Assembly (NCBI GenBank): GCA_009911065.1
Contig: QXWR01000014.1
Location: forward strand, 44,482 to 108,481
Source of the DNA: Clostridiaceae bacterium
GTDB lineage: Bacteria > Bacillota > Clostridia > Lachnospirales > Lachnospiraceae
Direction of reading: 5' to 3'
DNA: 64,000 bases
How positions within the stretch are numbered: the first letter of the stretch is position 1; each line of letters begins with the position of its first letter. Below, one piece after another: positions 8,205 to 16,473 of the stretch. The position numbers and the translations under genes were made by a program. The notes below the pieces were generated by a model. The model was not told the DNA's origin. It saw only the letters and a program-made list of their open reading frames with translations, and did no database searches.

Positions 8205-9404
8205 TTAAATACGGTTGTAAGCTCCGTCCCACACAATGGAGCGGTAATTTTCTTTGTCAGTATCTCCTTCTGTGTTGAAGAAAAGGATGCGGGAAGACTC
8301 ATTTAATCCCAGCTTGTCTTTGATTTCCTTGTACTGGGGATTTCTTAAGATCTCTGTCACACAGCCAAATGCCGCAGCGCCGCTTTCCCCGGCAGTCACC
8401 CGGTCGTCCCTGCCTATGGGATTGCCAAGAATCCGCATTCCTTGTGCAGCCATATAGTCGGGACAGGAGATAAAGCTGTCGGCAAAATCCTTCAGCACAT
8501 TCCAGCCAATGCTGCAAGGTTCTCCGCAAGCCAGACCAGCCATAATGGTATTCATATCCCCGGTTACAAAATGAAGTTTGCCATCTGCTTCTTTGGCAGT
8601 GGAAAAGATGCAGTCTGCCTTGTTTGGCTCCACAATCGTTATAATGGGACGATCCTCTCCATATACATTTGCAAAGAATCCTGTCACAGCTCCTGCCATG
8701 GAGCCGACTCCTGCCTGAAGGAAAATATGGGTCGGCTTTTGGGGAAGTCTGGTATAGGCTTCATAAGCCATGGTTCCGTAGCCTTGCATAATCCATTCCG
8801 GAATATCCTCATACCCTTCCCAGGCGGTATCTTGTACCATGACCCAGCCCTTTTCCTCTGCCTGACGGTTGGCAAGGCGCACTGCCTCGTCGTAATTCAT
8901 ATCCGTGATGGATGCCTGGGCGCCTTCTGCCTGAATGTTTTTCAGCCGTTCTATTGCGCTTCCTTTTGGCATGTATACGACCGATTTCTGCCCAAGGCGT
9001 CCGGCTGTCCAGGCTACTCCCCGTCCATGATTGCCATCTGTGGCAGTGACAAAGGTAATGTCTCCCAGTTCCTTTTTCACATCCTCTGAAATCAGTTGCT
9101 CATAGGGCATTTCCGAAATGTTTTTGCCCAGATTTTTAGCCAGATAATTTCCAATGGCATAGCTTCCGCCTAAAACTTTAAAGGCATTCAGCCCAAAGCG
9201 GTAGGATTCGTCTTTTACATAGATGTTTTCCACGCCCAAAAATCTGGCGGTTTCATTTAAGTTTGCCAGAGGCGTTTCCTTGTAGACCGGAAAGCTTGCG
9301 TGGAAGGTCTGGACTTTCTTTGCATTTTCCAGACTCATAAAATCCAGATTAAATTTTTTTCCGGATTTTCTTGGATATTGAATGAACTTCAGTTCCTCTT
9401 TCAT
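8205..9404 (-). CDS. ygeX: Diaminopropionate ammonia-lyase (PLP-dependent)
   Basis: 399 residues of fold-type II PLP enzymes. It converts 2,3-diaminopropionate to pyruvate plus two ammonia; the E. coli enzyme accepts both D and L forms. The PLP lysine is Lys76 in RFGLNAFKVLGG. TDGNHGRGVAW, LQAGVGSMAGAV (phosphate-binding loop) and VTAGESGAAAFG are typical of this family rather than threonine deaminase. ATG 9404 follows AGGAGG by 6 bases; an in-frame ATG 45 bases upstream lacks such a site. First gene of the operon; a sigma-54 promoter lies ~75 bases ahead and its presumed activator is encoded next door. Confidence 0.9.
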   Translation of the reverse strand: MKEELKFIQYPRKSGKKFNLDFMSLENAKKVQTFHASFPVYKETPLANLNETARFLGVENIYVKDESYRFGLNAFKVLGGSYAIGNYLAKNLGKNISEMPYEQLISEDVKKELGDITFVTATDGNHGRGVAWTAGRLGQKSVVYMPKGSAIERLKNIQAEGAQASITDMNYDEAVRLANRQAEEKGWVMVQDTAWEGYEDIPEWIMQGYGTMAYEAYTRLPQKPTHIFLQAGVGSMAGAVTGFFANVYGEDRPIITIVEPNKADCIFSTAKEADGKLHFVTGDMNTIMAGLACGEPCSIGWNVLKDFADSFISCPDYMAAQGMRILGNPIGRDDRVTAGESGAAAFGCVTEILRNPQYKEIKDKLGLNESSRILFFNTEGDTDKENYRSIVWDGAYNRI

Positions 9405-9477
9405 ACCATTCCTCCTGGTTGTTTTGGTTTGTGAGTAATTTTCAATCATTGGGTCTTTGCTACTATACTTTTATATT

Positions 9478-9495
9478 GAGCATTTTTGATGCCAA
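9478..9495 (-). promoter_or_regulatory. Sigma-54 (-24/-12) promoter for the ygeX operon
   Basis: Read on the minus strand the site is TTGGCATCAAAAATGCTC. The GG (complement of 9492-9493) and GC (9480-9481) lie exactly 12 bases apart, as in the TGGCAC-N5-TTGC consensus. It is 74 bases upstream of the ygeX start, and the neighbouring gene encodes a sigma-54 activator. Confidence 0.8.
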
Positions 9496-9573
9496 TTTTT
9501 AGATTTGTTGTGAGAAAATGATTTTTTTGTATGATTAGCTTAAGATAATTATAAAAAAATGTGGAAAATGCAC

Positions 9574-9621
9574 AAAAAAAGAAAAGAGAACTGGGAAGAA
9601 CCTTCTTGATTTCTCTTTTCT
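9574..9621 (-). terminator. Intrinsic terminator of the sigma-54 activator gene
   Basis: An 11-bp perfect inverted repeat (9580-9590 with 9611-9621), with a smaller GAAG/CTTC hairpin inside, followed on the minus strand by a run of about seven T. It lies 197 bases beyond the activator stop codon and separates the activator transcript from the ygeX operon. Confidence 0.75.
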
Positions 9622-9642
9622 GTTGTTTTTTAGCGGATTTTG

Positions 9643-9709
9643 TTTTGAGAGAAAATTCTTATTTTGAGAAAAAATATCAATTTGAGAATAGAAAATTCTC
9701 TTTTTGAGA
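9643..9709. promoter_or_regulatory. Putative upstream activating sequence (four spaced TTTTGAGA-like repeats)
   Basis: TTTTGAGA or TTTGAGA occurs at 9643, 9662, 9681 and 9702, spaced 19-21 bases apart, about two helical turns. The segment also holds GAGAAT-N5-ATTCTC (9684-9700), a perfect inverted repeat. It sits about 165-230 bases upstream of the sigma-54 promoter, where enhancer sites for such activators usually lie. Binding by the adjacent activator is inferred. Confidence 0.6.
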
Positions 9710-9817
9710 AAAGGACTTGTGTTTTATCTGGCCAGAAACCGAACTTCAAGATGAATGCAATGGGGTACAAAAGAGTGTGGCAGGCAGTTCAAAAGTTCGG
9801 TTCTGATCAGATGGAAG

Positions 9818-11596
9818 TCAAGAGAGTTTTCGATAAAGGGTGGCCAAACTGATTCCAAGGGCTTTGGCAGCATTTTTCTTTCCATCTGTGTCGGTTCCAA
9901 ACAGTTCCAGAGCTTTTTGGATTTCCCTTTGTTCCAGCTGACAAAGAGGAGTGATTTGAGCCTTGGATTCCTTTATTAAATGGGAATGATTCAAATCCGA
10001 CTCTTGTAAGGGTGAATTTTCCTGGTGGGGTTCTGTGTGCTCCCGAATGATTTCAGGAAGGGTGTCAAGATTTAAGATGCCGTCGTTCCCCATCATGTTG
10101 ATCATAAATTCTGTGGAGTTTTCCAGCTCTCGCACATTGCCGTACCAGGGATAAGAGATCAGGCGCTCCATTGTATCTTCGGTAATTGTATTGACCGTTC
10201 TGTGAAACAGCCCTGCATAACGGCTGACAAAATGACAGATCAGGTCCCGGATGTCCCCTTTTCGTTCTCTTAAAGGGGCAATCTGTAATGGGATTACATT
10301 AAGGCGGTAATACAAATCTTCCCGAAACTGCTTCTTTTCAATCATTTTTTTCAGATCTTTGTTGGTGGCGGCAATCACCCGAATGTCTAAGGGAATGATC
10401 TGATTGGAGCCGATCCGGGTAAGCTTGCGCTCTTGAAGGACCCGAAGCATTTTTACCTGAAGGTACAAGGGCATATCTCCGATTTCATCCAGAAAAACCA
10501 CTCCTTTGTTGGCCAGTTCAAACTTTCCCATACGGCCATTGGGGTCTGCTCCGGTAAAGGCTCCCTTTACATAGCCAAAAAGCTCAGACTCTAAGAGGGG
10601 TTCTGGAATGGCGCCGCAGTTAATGGCCACAAACCGTTTGTCCCTTCGGTCGCTGGCCTTCCAGATTGCTGTGGCAACCATCTCCTTGCCGGTTCCGCTT
10701 TCTCCGGTAATCAGCACAGTGGAGGTGCTTTTTGCCACTTGAAGAATCTCTTCCTGAAGATGAAGGGTCCTGGGATCGCTTCCGATCATATGGGAAACTC
10801 CCACATGAGTTACCATGTTGGTCATCTCATAGTACCGTTCCCGGATGGACCGGGTGCTTTCAAAAATCAGAACGCGGGAATACTGACTGGGTTCTTCAAA
10901 ATCGTACAAATGTCCCATGACAAAAAATTCTTTTCCCTCCAGCAGAATCCGATATTCATTTTCATGGTTTAAGCTGTCCCCTGTAGGTTCCACGATGATA
11001 TTTTTTCCGTCCAACTCCTTAGAGCGCAGCTGCTTGCCTGCTGCCTCATTAGCAGTCAAGACCTGATCTTCCCTGCCGAAAATCAAAATTCCTCGTTCTA
11101 CATGGTTGATTACACAGTCCAGAGTATGTAGGAGGGCAGTTCTTTTTTTCAGTTCTTCTGCCTCTGCTGCCTTGACGGAAATAAAATCTGCAATCTGTTC
11201 CAGAAGTTCCAGATACATCGTTTCATTGTCCAATACCCGTTCTTTTTGCTCCCGGCTGCTTCCAATCAGGCCAATGACCCCAATGGTCTCGGTTCCCATA
11301 CAAATGGGCATGGAAATCTCAATCTCTTCCTGACATACATTTTGCTTGGGGCAGCTTTTGCACAGATTTTCCCGTCCGGGGTCATAGACAATCTCCCGGT
11401 TTCCTGTCCTTAAAATATGTTGATACACATATCCTTCTCTGGACATATCTTCATTCACATGTGCTGCAAAGAAGCCGGTTCCGGCCACCCGGAACAGGTT
11501 TTCATCCACTACTTCCACCTCGACCTGCGCCACTTTTGACATGATATCTGCATATTTTTTTACGGTTTCCTGAATTTCAACCAGTATGCTGGGCAT
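9818..11596 (-). CDS. Sigma-54-dependent transcriptional activator (GAF/PAS-AAA+-HTH)
   Basis: 592 residues. The N-terminal ~150 residues form a sensor region with a Cys cluster (LCKSCPKQNVCQ), GAF-like. A PAS-like segment follows at ~165-255. The AAA+ core at ~275-500 shows Walker A GESGTGKE, the sigma-54-contacting GAFTGA loop, Walker B VFLDEIGD and arginine-finger region FREDLYYRLNV. A Fis-type helix-turn-helix ends the protein (KKNAAKALGISLATLYRKL). It opens sigma-54 promoters by ATP hydrolysis. The -24/-12 site and repeats between it and ygeX make that operon the obvious target; E. coli ygeV, beside ygeWXY, is the parallel. It has its own vegetative-type promoter. Confidence 0.92.
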   Translation of the reverse strand: MPSILVEIQETVKKYADIMSKVAQVEVEVVDENLFRVAGTGFFAAHVNEDMSREGYVYQHILRTGNREIVYDPGRENLCKSCPKQNVCQEEIEISMPICMGTETIGVIGLIGSSREQKERVLDNETMYLELLEQIADFISVKAAEAEELKKRTALLHTLDCVINHVERGILIFGREDQVLTANEAAGKQLRSKELDGKNIIVEPTGDSLNHENEYRILLEGKEFFVMGHLYDFEEPSQYSRVLIFESTRSIRERYYEMTNMVTHVGVSHMIGSDPRTLHLQEEILQVAKSTSTVLITGESGTGKEMVATAIWKASDRRDKRFVAINCGAIPEPLLESELFGYVKGAFTGADPNGRMGKFELANKGVVFLDEIGDMPLYLQVKMLRVLQERKLTRIGSNQIIPLDIRVIAATNKDLKKMIEKKQFREDLYYRLNVIPLQIAPLRERKGDIRDLICHFVSRYAGLFHRTVNTITEDTMERLISYPWYGNVRELENSTEFMINMMGNDGILNLDTLPEIIREHTEPHQENSPLQESDLNHSHLIKESKAQITPLCQLEQREIQKALELFGTDTDGKKNAAKALGISLATLYRKLS

Positions 11597-11622
11597 GATT
11601 TGTACCTCCTTTGTTTGTATTT

Positions 11623-11651
11623 ATTATATATAGATGCCTATGGCAATTCAA
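11623..11651 (-). promoter_or_regulatory. Sigma-A-type promoter of the sigma-54 activator gene
   Basis: On the minus strand: TTGAAT (complement of 11646-11651), a 17-base spacer, and TATAAT (complement of 11623-11628), 27 bases upstream of the ATG at 11596. A GGAGG follows. Confidence 0.7.
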
Positions 11652-11663
11652 GTGACCGGATTC

Positions 11664-11686
11664 GAAATGGATTTTGTATCCATTTC
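11664..11686. repeat. Short inverted repeat upstream of the activator promoter
   Basis: GAAATGGAT (11664-11672) and ATCCATTTC (11678-11686) form a perfect 9-bp inverted repeat with a 5-base loop. It lies between the toxin gene and the activator promoter. It could be an operator or an RNA hairpin; no T-run follows on either strand. Confidence 0.4.
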
Positions 11687-11730
11687 CTTAACAGACAGAA
11701 AATTTTCAAATATTTGACTTGTATACTGTA

Positions 11731-12060
11731 TTATAAAGTGTATTTTTCTCTGCGCTTGTATGCCTTTTTATAGACTTGTTCATCCGTGCGTGATGAAATT
11801 ACGATAATTCGCATGATGGTTTCCGTTTTTTCAAGTTTGTAGACAACACGGATGCCTAAATCCAGAAACTTGATTTTTAAAAGGTTTGTAAGGCTGGTTC
11901 CGCTTTTGTTGCCAAGGGGTTTGCCATAGCCGCCCTGGAAAGTGGGAAGGGGGTTTTGACTTACTTTGCGTATGCCTTTCAGAACCTGAATTTGGGAGGA
12001 ATGATCCAGTTTTTTTAAATCATTTTTTGCTTCTTCAAGAAATTCAATCTGCCAAGTCAT
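11731..12060 (-). CDS. RelE/ParE-family toxin
   Basis: 109 residues with the small RelE/ParE fold pattern: WQIEFLEEAKNDLKKLD at the start (the usual FxxxAxxDLxxL element), PLGNKSGTSLTNLLKIKF, then LGIRVVYKLEK and MRIIVISSRTDEQVYKKA. Such toxins cleave ribosome-bound mRNA or poison gyrase; which applies is not decidable here. The start overlaps the last 17 bases of the antitoxin gene, showing translational coupling. The product is longer than a minimal RelE and ends in a basic tail. Confidence 0.8.
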   Translation of the reverse strand: MTWQIEFLEEAKNDLKKLDHSSQIQVLKGIRKVSQNPLPTFQGGYGKPLGNKSGTSLTNLLKIKFLDLGIRVVYKLEKTETIMRIIVISSRTDEQVYKKAYKRREKYTL

Positions 12061-12379
12061 TTATTGGCATGTCCTCCGTTTCTTCAAGATCTGCCTCGCT
12101 AAGACCAAAATCGTCCAGGACGGACTGGAAAGAAAGGGCAGGTTTTTCATGGTTTTCTTCCAAACGTTTGTTGGCTTCCAGAAGGAGTGTGTAGTCTTCT
12201 TCAATCTCTGCAAGACGGGCGTATTCTTCTGGGGAGAGAATGATTGCAGAGGGCTGGTTATTTTTTAGCACAATTAGTTGGCGTTCAGAGTGCAGCCGAT
12301 CAAAAATCCGGGACGCCTGACCGCGGTTGAATTGTGTAATGGGGACAAGGCTTTGTAATAAGTCGGTTGTAAATGCCAT
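12044..12379 (-). CDS. Phd/YefM-type antitoxin
   Basis: 111 residues. The N-terminal part (VPITQFNRGQASRIFDRLHSERQLIVLKNNQPSAIILSPEEY, given here only as a segment from residue ~10 to 52) has the Phd/YefM pattern: a DNA-binding fold with a strand-turn-strand and a final EEYARL. The acidic C-terminus (DDFGLSEADLEETEDMP) would wrap the toxin. ATG 12379 was chosen because AGGAGG lies 9 bases before it; the longer in-frame extension upstream runs through the promoter. The complex probably represses its own promoter. Confidence 0.8.
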   Translation of the reverse strand: MAFTTDLLQSLVPITQFNRGQASRIFDRLHSERQLIVLKNNQPSAIILSPEEYARLAEIEEDYTLLLEANKRLEENHEKPALSFQSVLDDFGLSEADLEETEDMPINDLAD

Positions 12380-12415
12380 AGGGGAATACCTCCTGAAATA
12401 GATTTGTTTAATGGT

Positions 12416-12444
12416 ATTATATGCTGTATGAGGAAGAATATCAA
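12416..12444 (-). promoter_or_regulatory. Promoter of the toxin-antitoxin operon
   Basis: On the minus strand: TTGATA (complement of 12439-12444), 17-base spacer, TATAAT (complement of 12416-12421), 37 bases ahead of the antitoxin ATG. Confidence 0.7.
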
Positions 12445-12516
12445 GGAATATAGAATAATTTATCGTTAAAAAGACATTATTTTTTATTGTAATAGAGTTA
12501 CAATGACACGCTCTGG

Positions 12517-12673
12517 TATGATACAACTTAATTGCCTTAATGTTTCACGCAGGATAAATTTTCATATGCAAGGCGGCTGAATGAGGCGATGCCGGAAGCA
12601 TCGTCGATGGAAGCCAACGCAGCAAATGGAAATTTAGACAAGTGAAACATAAGGTCAATTAAGTTGTATCATA
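12517..12673. repeat. Palindromic repeat element A (157 bp, long imperfect inverted repeat)
   Basis: The two ends are near-perfect reverse complements over about 32 bases (12517-12548 and 12642-12673; outer sequence TATGATACAACTTAATTG). Pairing continues inward with mismatches, and a small internal hairpin CGATGC/GCATCG lies near the middle. It fills the gap between the toxin-antitoxin operon and the spoVB-like gene. It encodes nothing visible. It resembles the palindromic units at ~22.4 and ~40.1 kb in size and layout, though the arms differ. Confidence 0.75.
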
Positions 12674-12699
12674 CTACCCTCAGTGGACAAGGGGACACA

Positions 12700-14265
12700 C
12701 TATGACTCTCTATCCATGGAGTGATTCCAACATCGGACCAGCTGATCTTTTCCCTTTCGGGCAAAATGAAAAACCAGCAGAAGTCCTCCATAGCAAAAGC
12801 ATAAAAACAAAATTTGGATTGCCGTCACAAAAAACATAGGAAGAGAGCTGGAAAATGGATAAAGGCCATTGGTGAAATAAAACACGCCAATGGAGATCAT
12901 CAAAAGTAAGGCAGGTTTGACAATCATATCCCAGGCATCCCAGGTAAAGGAAACCATTCTCTTTAAGGACCACAGATGGAGAAGAGCCAGGAGTATTTCA
13001 CTGATTAACATGCCCCACAAATAGGCGAGAATGCCAAACCAGGGGATGCCAAACAGTACGAAACCAATGCGCAGCAACAGAGCGGCAGTATTTTGGAGAA
13101 AGGTAGTGCGCGTCTTTCCAAGTCCATTTAAAATGCTTCCCATGGTGGTGGCCAGATATAAAAAGGGACAGAGCCATGCCAGAATCCGGATAAATCTTCC
13201 AGCGTCCGGGTCATGGAATACACTGACGCCAAGCTCTTCTCCAAACAAGGTAAAGATGCCGATACATAAGATTCCCATATAGAGGCTGTAGCGCAAAGAC
13301 AGGGACATACTGGCAGCAATGCTGCCCTTTCTGCCTTCTGCCTGGTCTTTGGCAACGCTGGGGAGGAGAAGAACTGCCAGGGAATTGGTGATGGCGGAGG
13401 GGAAGAGGATAAAGGGCAGGGCCATTCCCGTAAGCACGCCGTAGACAGCAAAGGCCTGATCATTATTGAGTCCCGACATCTGCAGACGGCTGGGAATCCA
13501 GATGGCTTCCGCACTGGATAAAAGGTTGAGTACCAGCCGGTTTCCCATAAGAGGAAGGGCAAGAGCCATCAACGGACCAGCAGTGCCAGGAGCCAGAAAA
13601 CCAGCAGCAATATCTTTTCTCTGAGGAGGAAAAAACAACAGACAGAAAAGGGTAAACAAGGAGGAGGCGATTTCTCCAATTAGATGTCCATAAGCAGCCA
13701 GCATAACTGTGATGGTATGGCCGGATTTTATCCACGAGTCAGCAATGAAGAACACCAATGTCATGCGGAGAATTTGCTCCACAATCTGAGAAAAGGCAGG
13801 CACATGGGATTTTTGCATACCATAGTAATAACCGTTAATACAGGCGTGGAAGGCGGCAAAAGGCACAGAAATCCCCATAATTGGCATATAAGGGGTACAG
13901 CGGGGTTCCATTAAAATTACATTGGCAAGAAATTCTGCATGGCGGCAGATTAAAAAGGCAAGAACAAAGGACATGGTCATGGAAATGACAGTGCCAGTGC
14001 GGAAGATGGAACGTCCTCTTGCGGTGTGAGAGGCAATGTGCTGGGACAGGGCAGTCTGTACAGAGCCGGCGCACAAGGCAAAGCAAATGCCGAAAATGGG
14101 ATGAATCATGTTGTAAATGCCAAGTCCTTCTGCGCCGATGGTTCTGGACAAGAATATGCGGTAAAAGAAACCTAGGACACGACAGGCAAATCCAGTGCCA
14201 GTCAGAAGAATGGTTCCGGTAAGAAAGGCACGTTTTTTAGGAGAAAGCTCGGATATGGATAACAT
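12700..14265 (-). CDS. spoVB: SpoVB-like polysaccharide/lipid flippase (MOP superfamily)
   Basis: A 521-residue membrane protein with about 14 hydrophobic segments. The N-terminal pattern (FACRVLGFFYRIFLSRTIGAEGLGIYNM) is characteristic of the SpoVB/MurJ-like MOP transporters that flip lipid-linked precursors across the membrane. SpoVB is needed for spore cortex synthesis in Bacillus, but Clostridia often carry several paralogues, so the exact role is open. ATG 14265 follows GGAG by 5 bases; an in-frame ATG 75 bases upstream was rejected. It is transcribed divergently from the ATPase cassette. Confidence 0.82.
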   Translation of the reverse strand: MLSISELSPKKRAFLTGTILLTGTGFACRVLGFFYRIFLSRTIGAEGLGIYNMIHPIFGICFALCAGSVQTALSQHIASHTARGRSIFRTGTVISMTMSFVLAFLICRHAEFLANVILMEPRCTPYMPIMGISVPFAAFHACINGYYYGMQKSHVPAFSQIVEQILRMTLVFFIADSWIKSGHTITVMLAAYGHLIGEIASSLFTLFCLLFFPPQRKDIAAGFLAPGTAGPLMALALPLMGNRLVLNLLSSAEAIWIPSRLQMSGLNNDQAFAVYGVLTGMALPFILFPSAITNSLAVLLLPSVAKDQAEGRKGSIAASMSLSLRYSLYMGILCIGIFTLFGEELGVSVFHDPDAGRFIRILAWLCPFLYLATTMGSILNGLGKTRTTFLQNTAALLLRIGFVLFGIPWFGILAYLWGMLISEILLALLHLWSLKRMVSFTWDAWDMIVKPALLLMISIGVFYFTNGLYPFSSSLPMFFVTAIQILFLCFCYGGLLLVFHFARKGKDQLVRCWNHSMDRES

Positions 14266-14353
14266 GGCGGCTCCAAATGGGGAAATTATTACAGTATATG
14301 GAGGATTTTGGAGGATAGAACTGATGGAATCAAAGGTCATATGGATAAATCGC

Positions 14354-14383
14354 TTGCTATTTGGGGCAGTTCTGGTATATAGT
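14354..14383 (+). promoter_or_regulatory. Possible promoter of the ATPase cassette
   Basis: TTGCTA (14354-14359) with TATATA (14376-14381) at 16 bases or TATAGT (14378-14383) at 18 bases. The match is fair, but it is the best candidate in the 154-base divergent gap before the cassette. Confidence 0.4.
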
Positions 14384-14419
14384 AGAGGAAGAACAAAAGA
14401 GGGATAGATATTTGGAGGG

Positions 14420-15442
14420 ATGGGGAGTTTGCTGGGAGAACGGATTGAAAGCTATGAAAAGATAATGTCAGTTTATCGATTTCATCAAATGTGGAGGGAA
14501 GGAAACATTTTGTTTCCCAAAATGCCTTTGTTACAAAGGCAAAAAATACAGGAAAAGCTTTCTGAAGCATTGGAGGCGATTTTACTTGGAATGCTTTTGC
14601 CGGCGGATTATGCATCTGAGCAGCAAAACGGAAGCCTTTTAGTGTTTGATGTCAGTGATCGGCTATATTATTTAATGGAATTTTTAGATGGAAATTATAG
14701 CGCCGGAAAGATGAACATTTATAAAAAAATTGGTGGGCATACTATAGAACAGCTGGAGAGGGAGTTTCCACGAGCAACTTCCCTGGTGTACGACACACGG
14801 ATTTCTCTTCAGATTATAGAATATACAACTCCTAAATATATGCATCTGCTGGCAGGGAATTATATAGATAAGTGGAGTTTTACCAGAGAACAGGCGGTTC
14901 GCAGTGTGTTGTACGGAAAGCAGATGGAGATACCTTTAGCGGATTTGGCGGATTTGGTTCAGCGATATGGAGATTTTTGCAGAAAGCAGGAACTGAACTG
15001 TCAATATATGGTGTTGCGGATTCTTATGTATTTTTTTATTTGTGCCGGTGAGATCATAGAGACGCCAAAAAGCTGTATGGGACTCCCATATCTGCTAGAA
15101 CAGACAGCAGAAGAGTTGGCTGTAAAAAGCATGTATAAGCCATGGTGGTATAATATGCTTAAAATGATGGAAGAGGCAACCAATATTCTTGCCAGGTTGG
15201 ATCGAGATGGCAGATTAGGACTGGCGAGAGAACAGGGAAAAGAGATGCAGGCAAAGAGGCTTGGATATTTTTATAATGTAATCTGGCTGTGCAAGGATAT
15301 GAGATGTGATGTCTTTAAGGGGATAGAACAGATTGAGACAGACCTAAAGCTGTGGAAGAAAATCTGCCAAGATGATGTGAATATTAAAAATATCACAGAT
15401 CATTTTGATAAAATAATAGAAAGGCTGCAAAGGATATGTTGA
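14420..15442 (+). CDS. Degenerate DUF262-like protein (first gene of ATPase cassette)
   Basis: 340 residues, not confidently known. Residues ~27-95 fit the DUF262 (GmrSD N-terminal, ParB-like) layout: LFPKMPLLQR where DUF262 has its PxYQR segment, a helix, then a strand and VFDVSDRLYYLMEFLDG where DUF262 has its DGQQR motif. Here the motif reads DVSDR (77-81), so NTPase/nuclease activity may be lost. The rest is helical with no motif I recognise. GGAGGG directly abuts ATG 14420, so the in-frame TTG at 14429 (9 bases from it) may be the real start. Its end overlaps the ATPase start by 7 bases (ATGTTGA), so the two are coupled. Confidence 0.6.
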   Translation: MGSLLGERIESYEKIMSVYRFHQMWREGNILFPKMPLLQRQKIQEKLSEALEAILLGMLLPADYASEQQNGSLLVFDVSDRLYYLMEFLDGNYSAGKMNIYKKIGGHTIEQLEREFPRATSLVYDTRISLQIIEYTTPKYMHLLAGNYIDKWSFTREQAVRSVLYGKQMEIPLADLADLVQRYGDFCRKQELNCQYMVLRILMYFFICAGEIIETPKSCMGLPYLLEQTAEELAVKSMYKPWWYNMLKMMEEATNILARLDRDGRLGLAREQGKEMQAKRLGYFYNVIWLCKDMRCDVFKGIEQIETDLKLWKKICQDDVNIKNITDHFDKIIERLQRIC

Positions 15443-16470
15443 ATCAAATTAAAATTCAGGGATTGAAATGTTTTCAGGATGTAAAAGTGGATTTTTCTAA
15501 TTTTACTTTGCTGGCAGGAAAAAATTCTACAGGGAAATCAACCGTAATCCAGGCAATTCTGGCGTTGTATCAGAACAGTGACCATTCACTGGCAGGCGGC
15601 TATATGAATATAGGGAGTGTCAGTGAGGTGAAAAATAAGATATGTGGAAGTAAGGAAATTATTTTAAAGGCAGAATACGAGCAGGGAGAAGAAACTTTTT
15701 GGTATGAAAAGTGCTTTACAGATGATCGGACAGAAAGCAAAAGAGGAACCAGATTTCCGGATGAGATACAGCTTTGTTATTTGACTGCAGACCGAATTGG
15801 TGTGGAGGATACTTACAAAAAGTCTTTTGACAGAGAGGACCGAATTGGCGTCCGGTGCGAGTTTGCATTTTATTACCTTGCAAAACACAAAGATGAGAGA
15901 ATGAAGGAAGACAGGTTTATTTTTGATCCTAAGACAAAACTGACTTTGGGAGGGCAGGTAGATTACTGGCTGGAACGGATTTTGGGATATCGTGTGACAG
16001 CAGAAGAAATTTCGGGAACCGAATTGATTCGAGTAGCATACACAAATAAAGAAATAGGAAAAAATATCCGGCCTAAAAATGTGGGAACAGGAGTCAGCTA
16101 TATTGCCGAGATCATCATTGCAGCACTTTCCTGTAAGAGGGGGGATATGTTGATTATTGAGAATCCGGAAATTCATCTTCATCCATCCGGACAGGCAGAA
16201 CTGATAAGCTTTTTGATTTTTCTAGCCAGAGAGGGACTGCAGGTGGTGATGGAAACTCACAGTGATCACATATATCACGGAACAAGACGTTGTGTTAGCA
16301 GGGATTTTATTTCCAAAGACAAAGTAAAGATTTATTTTTTCCAACAGAATGAATTAAAACTTAGCCAGCCATTTGAGATTTTTCTGGATGAAAATGGTCA
16401 TGTGAAAAATCCTCCAGATGGATTGTTTGATCAAATTGAGAAAGATTTGGATGTGATTTTGGGGTGGTGA
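15436..16470 (+). CDS. OLD/SMC-like AAA ATPase with DUF3696-type C-terminus
   Basis: 344 residues with an ABC-type ATPase core. Residues 1-20 (IKIQGLKCFQDVKVDF) are the usual opening of OLD/RecF-like ATPases. Walker A is GKNSTGKS at 28-35; GTGVSYIAEIIIAAL acts as signature region near 215-230; Walker B is MLIIENPEIHLHPSGQ near 237-251; the switch His is in METHSDHI. The end (FLDENGHVKNPPDGLFDQI) matches the DUF3696 tail. Such ATPases are frequent sensors in anti-phage and restriction-like systems. No TOPRIM nuclease domain is fused, so the effector is probably the downstream protein. It overlaps the upstream gene and is 3 bases from the next. Confidence 0.85.
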   Translation: MLNQIKIQGLKCFQDVKVDFSNFTLLAGKNSTGKSTVIQAILALYQNSDHSLAGGYMNIGSVSEVKNKICGSKEIILKAEYEQGEETFWYEKCFTDDRTESKRGTRFPDEIQLCYLTADRIGVEDTYKKSFDREDRIGVRCEFAFYYLAKHKDERMKEDRFIFDPKTKLTLGGQVDYWLERILGYRVTAEEISGTELIRVAYTNKEIGKNIRPKNVGTGVSYIAEIIIAALSCKRGDMLIIENPEIHLHPSGQAELISFLIFLAREGLQVVMETHSDHIYHGTRRCVSRDFISKDKVKIYFFQQNELKLSQPFEIFLDENGHVKNPPDGLFDQIEKDLDVILGW

Positions 16471-16473
16471 AAA

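Noticed and set aside
8442..9089. Plus-strand frame of 215 codons inside ygeX
   Set aside because: Antisense to the PLP enzyme; Cys/His-rich nonsense composition.
9664..9852. 62-codon plus-strand frame between ygeX and the activator
   Set aside because: Overlaps the enhancer-like repeats and the 3' end of the activator gene; no domain or good start.
12595..12640. Internal hairpin of element A as an independent RNA gene
   Set aside because: It is part of a larger palindrome and has no promoter or terminator of its own.
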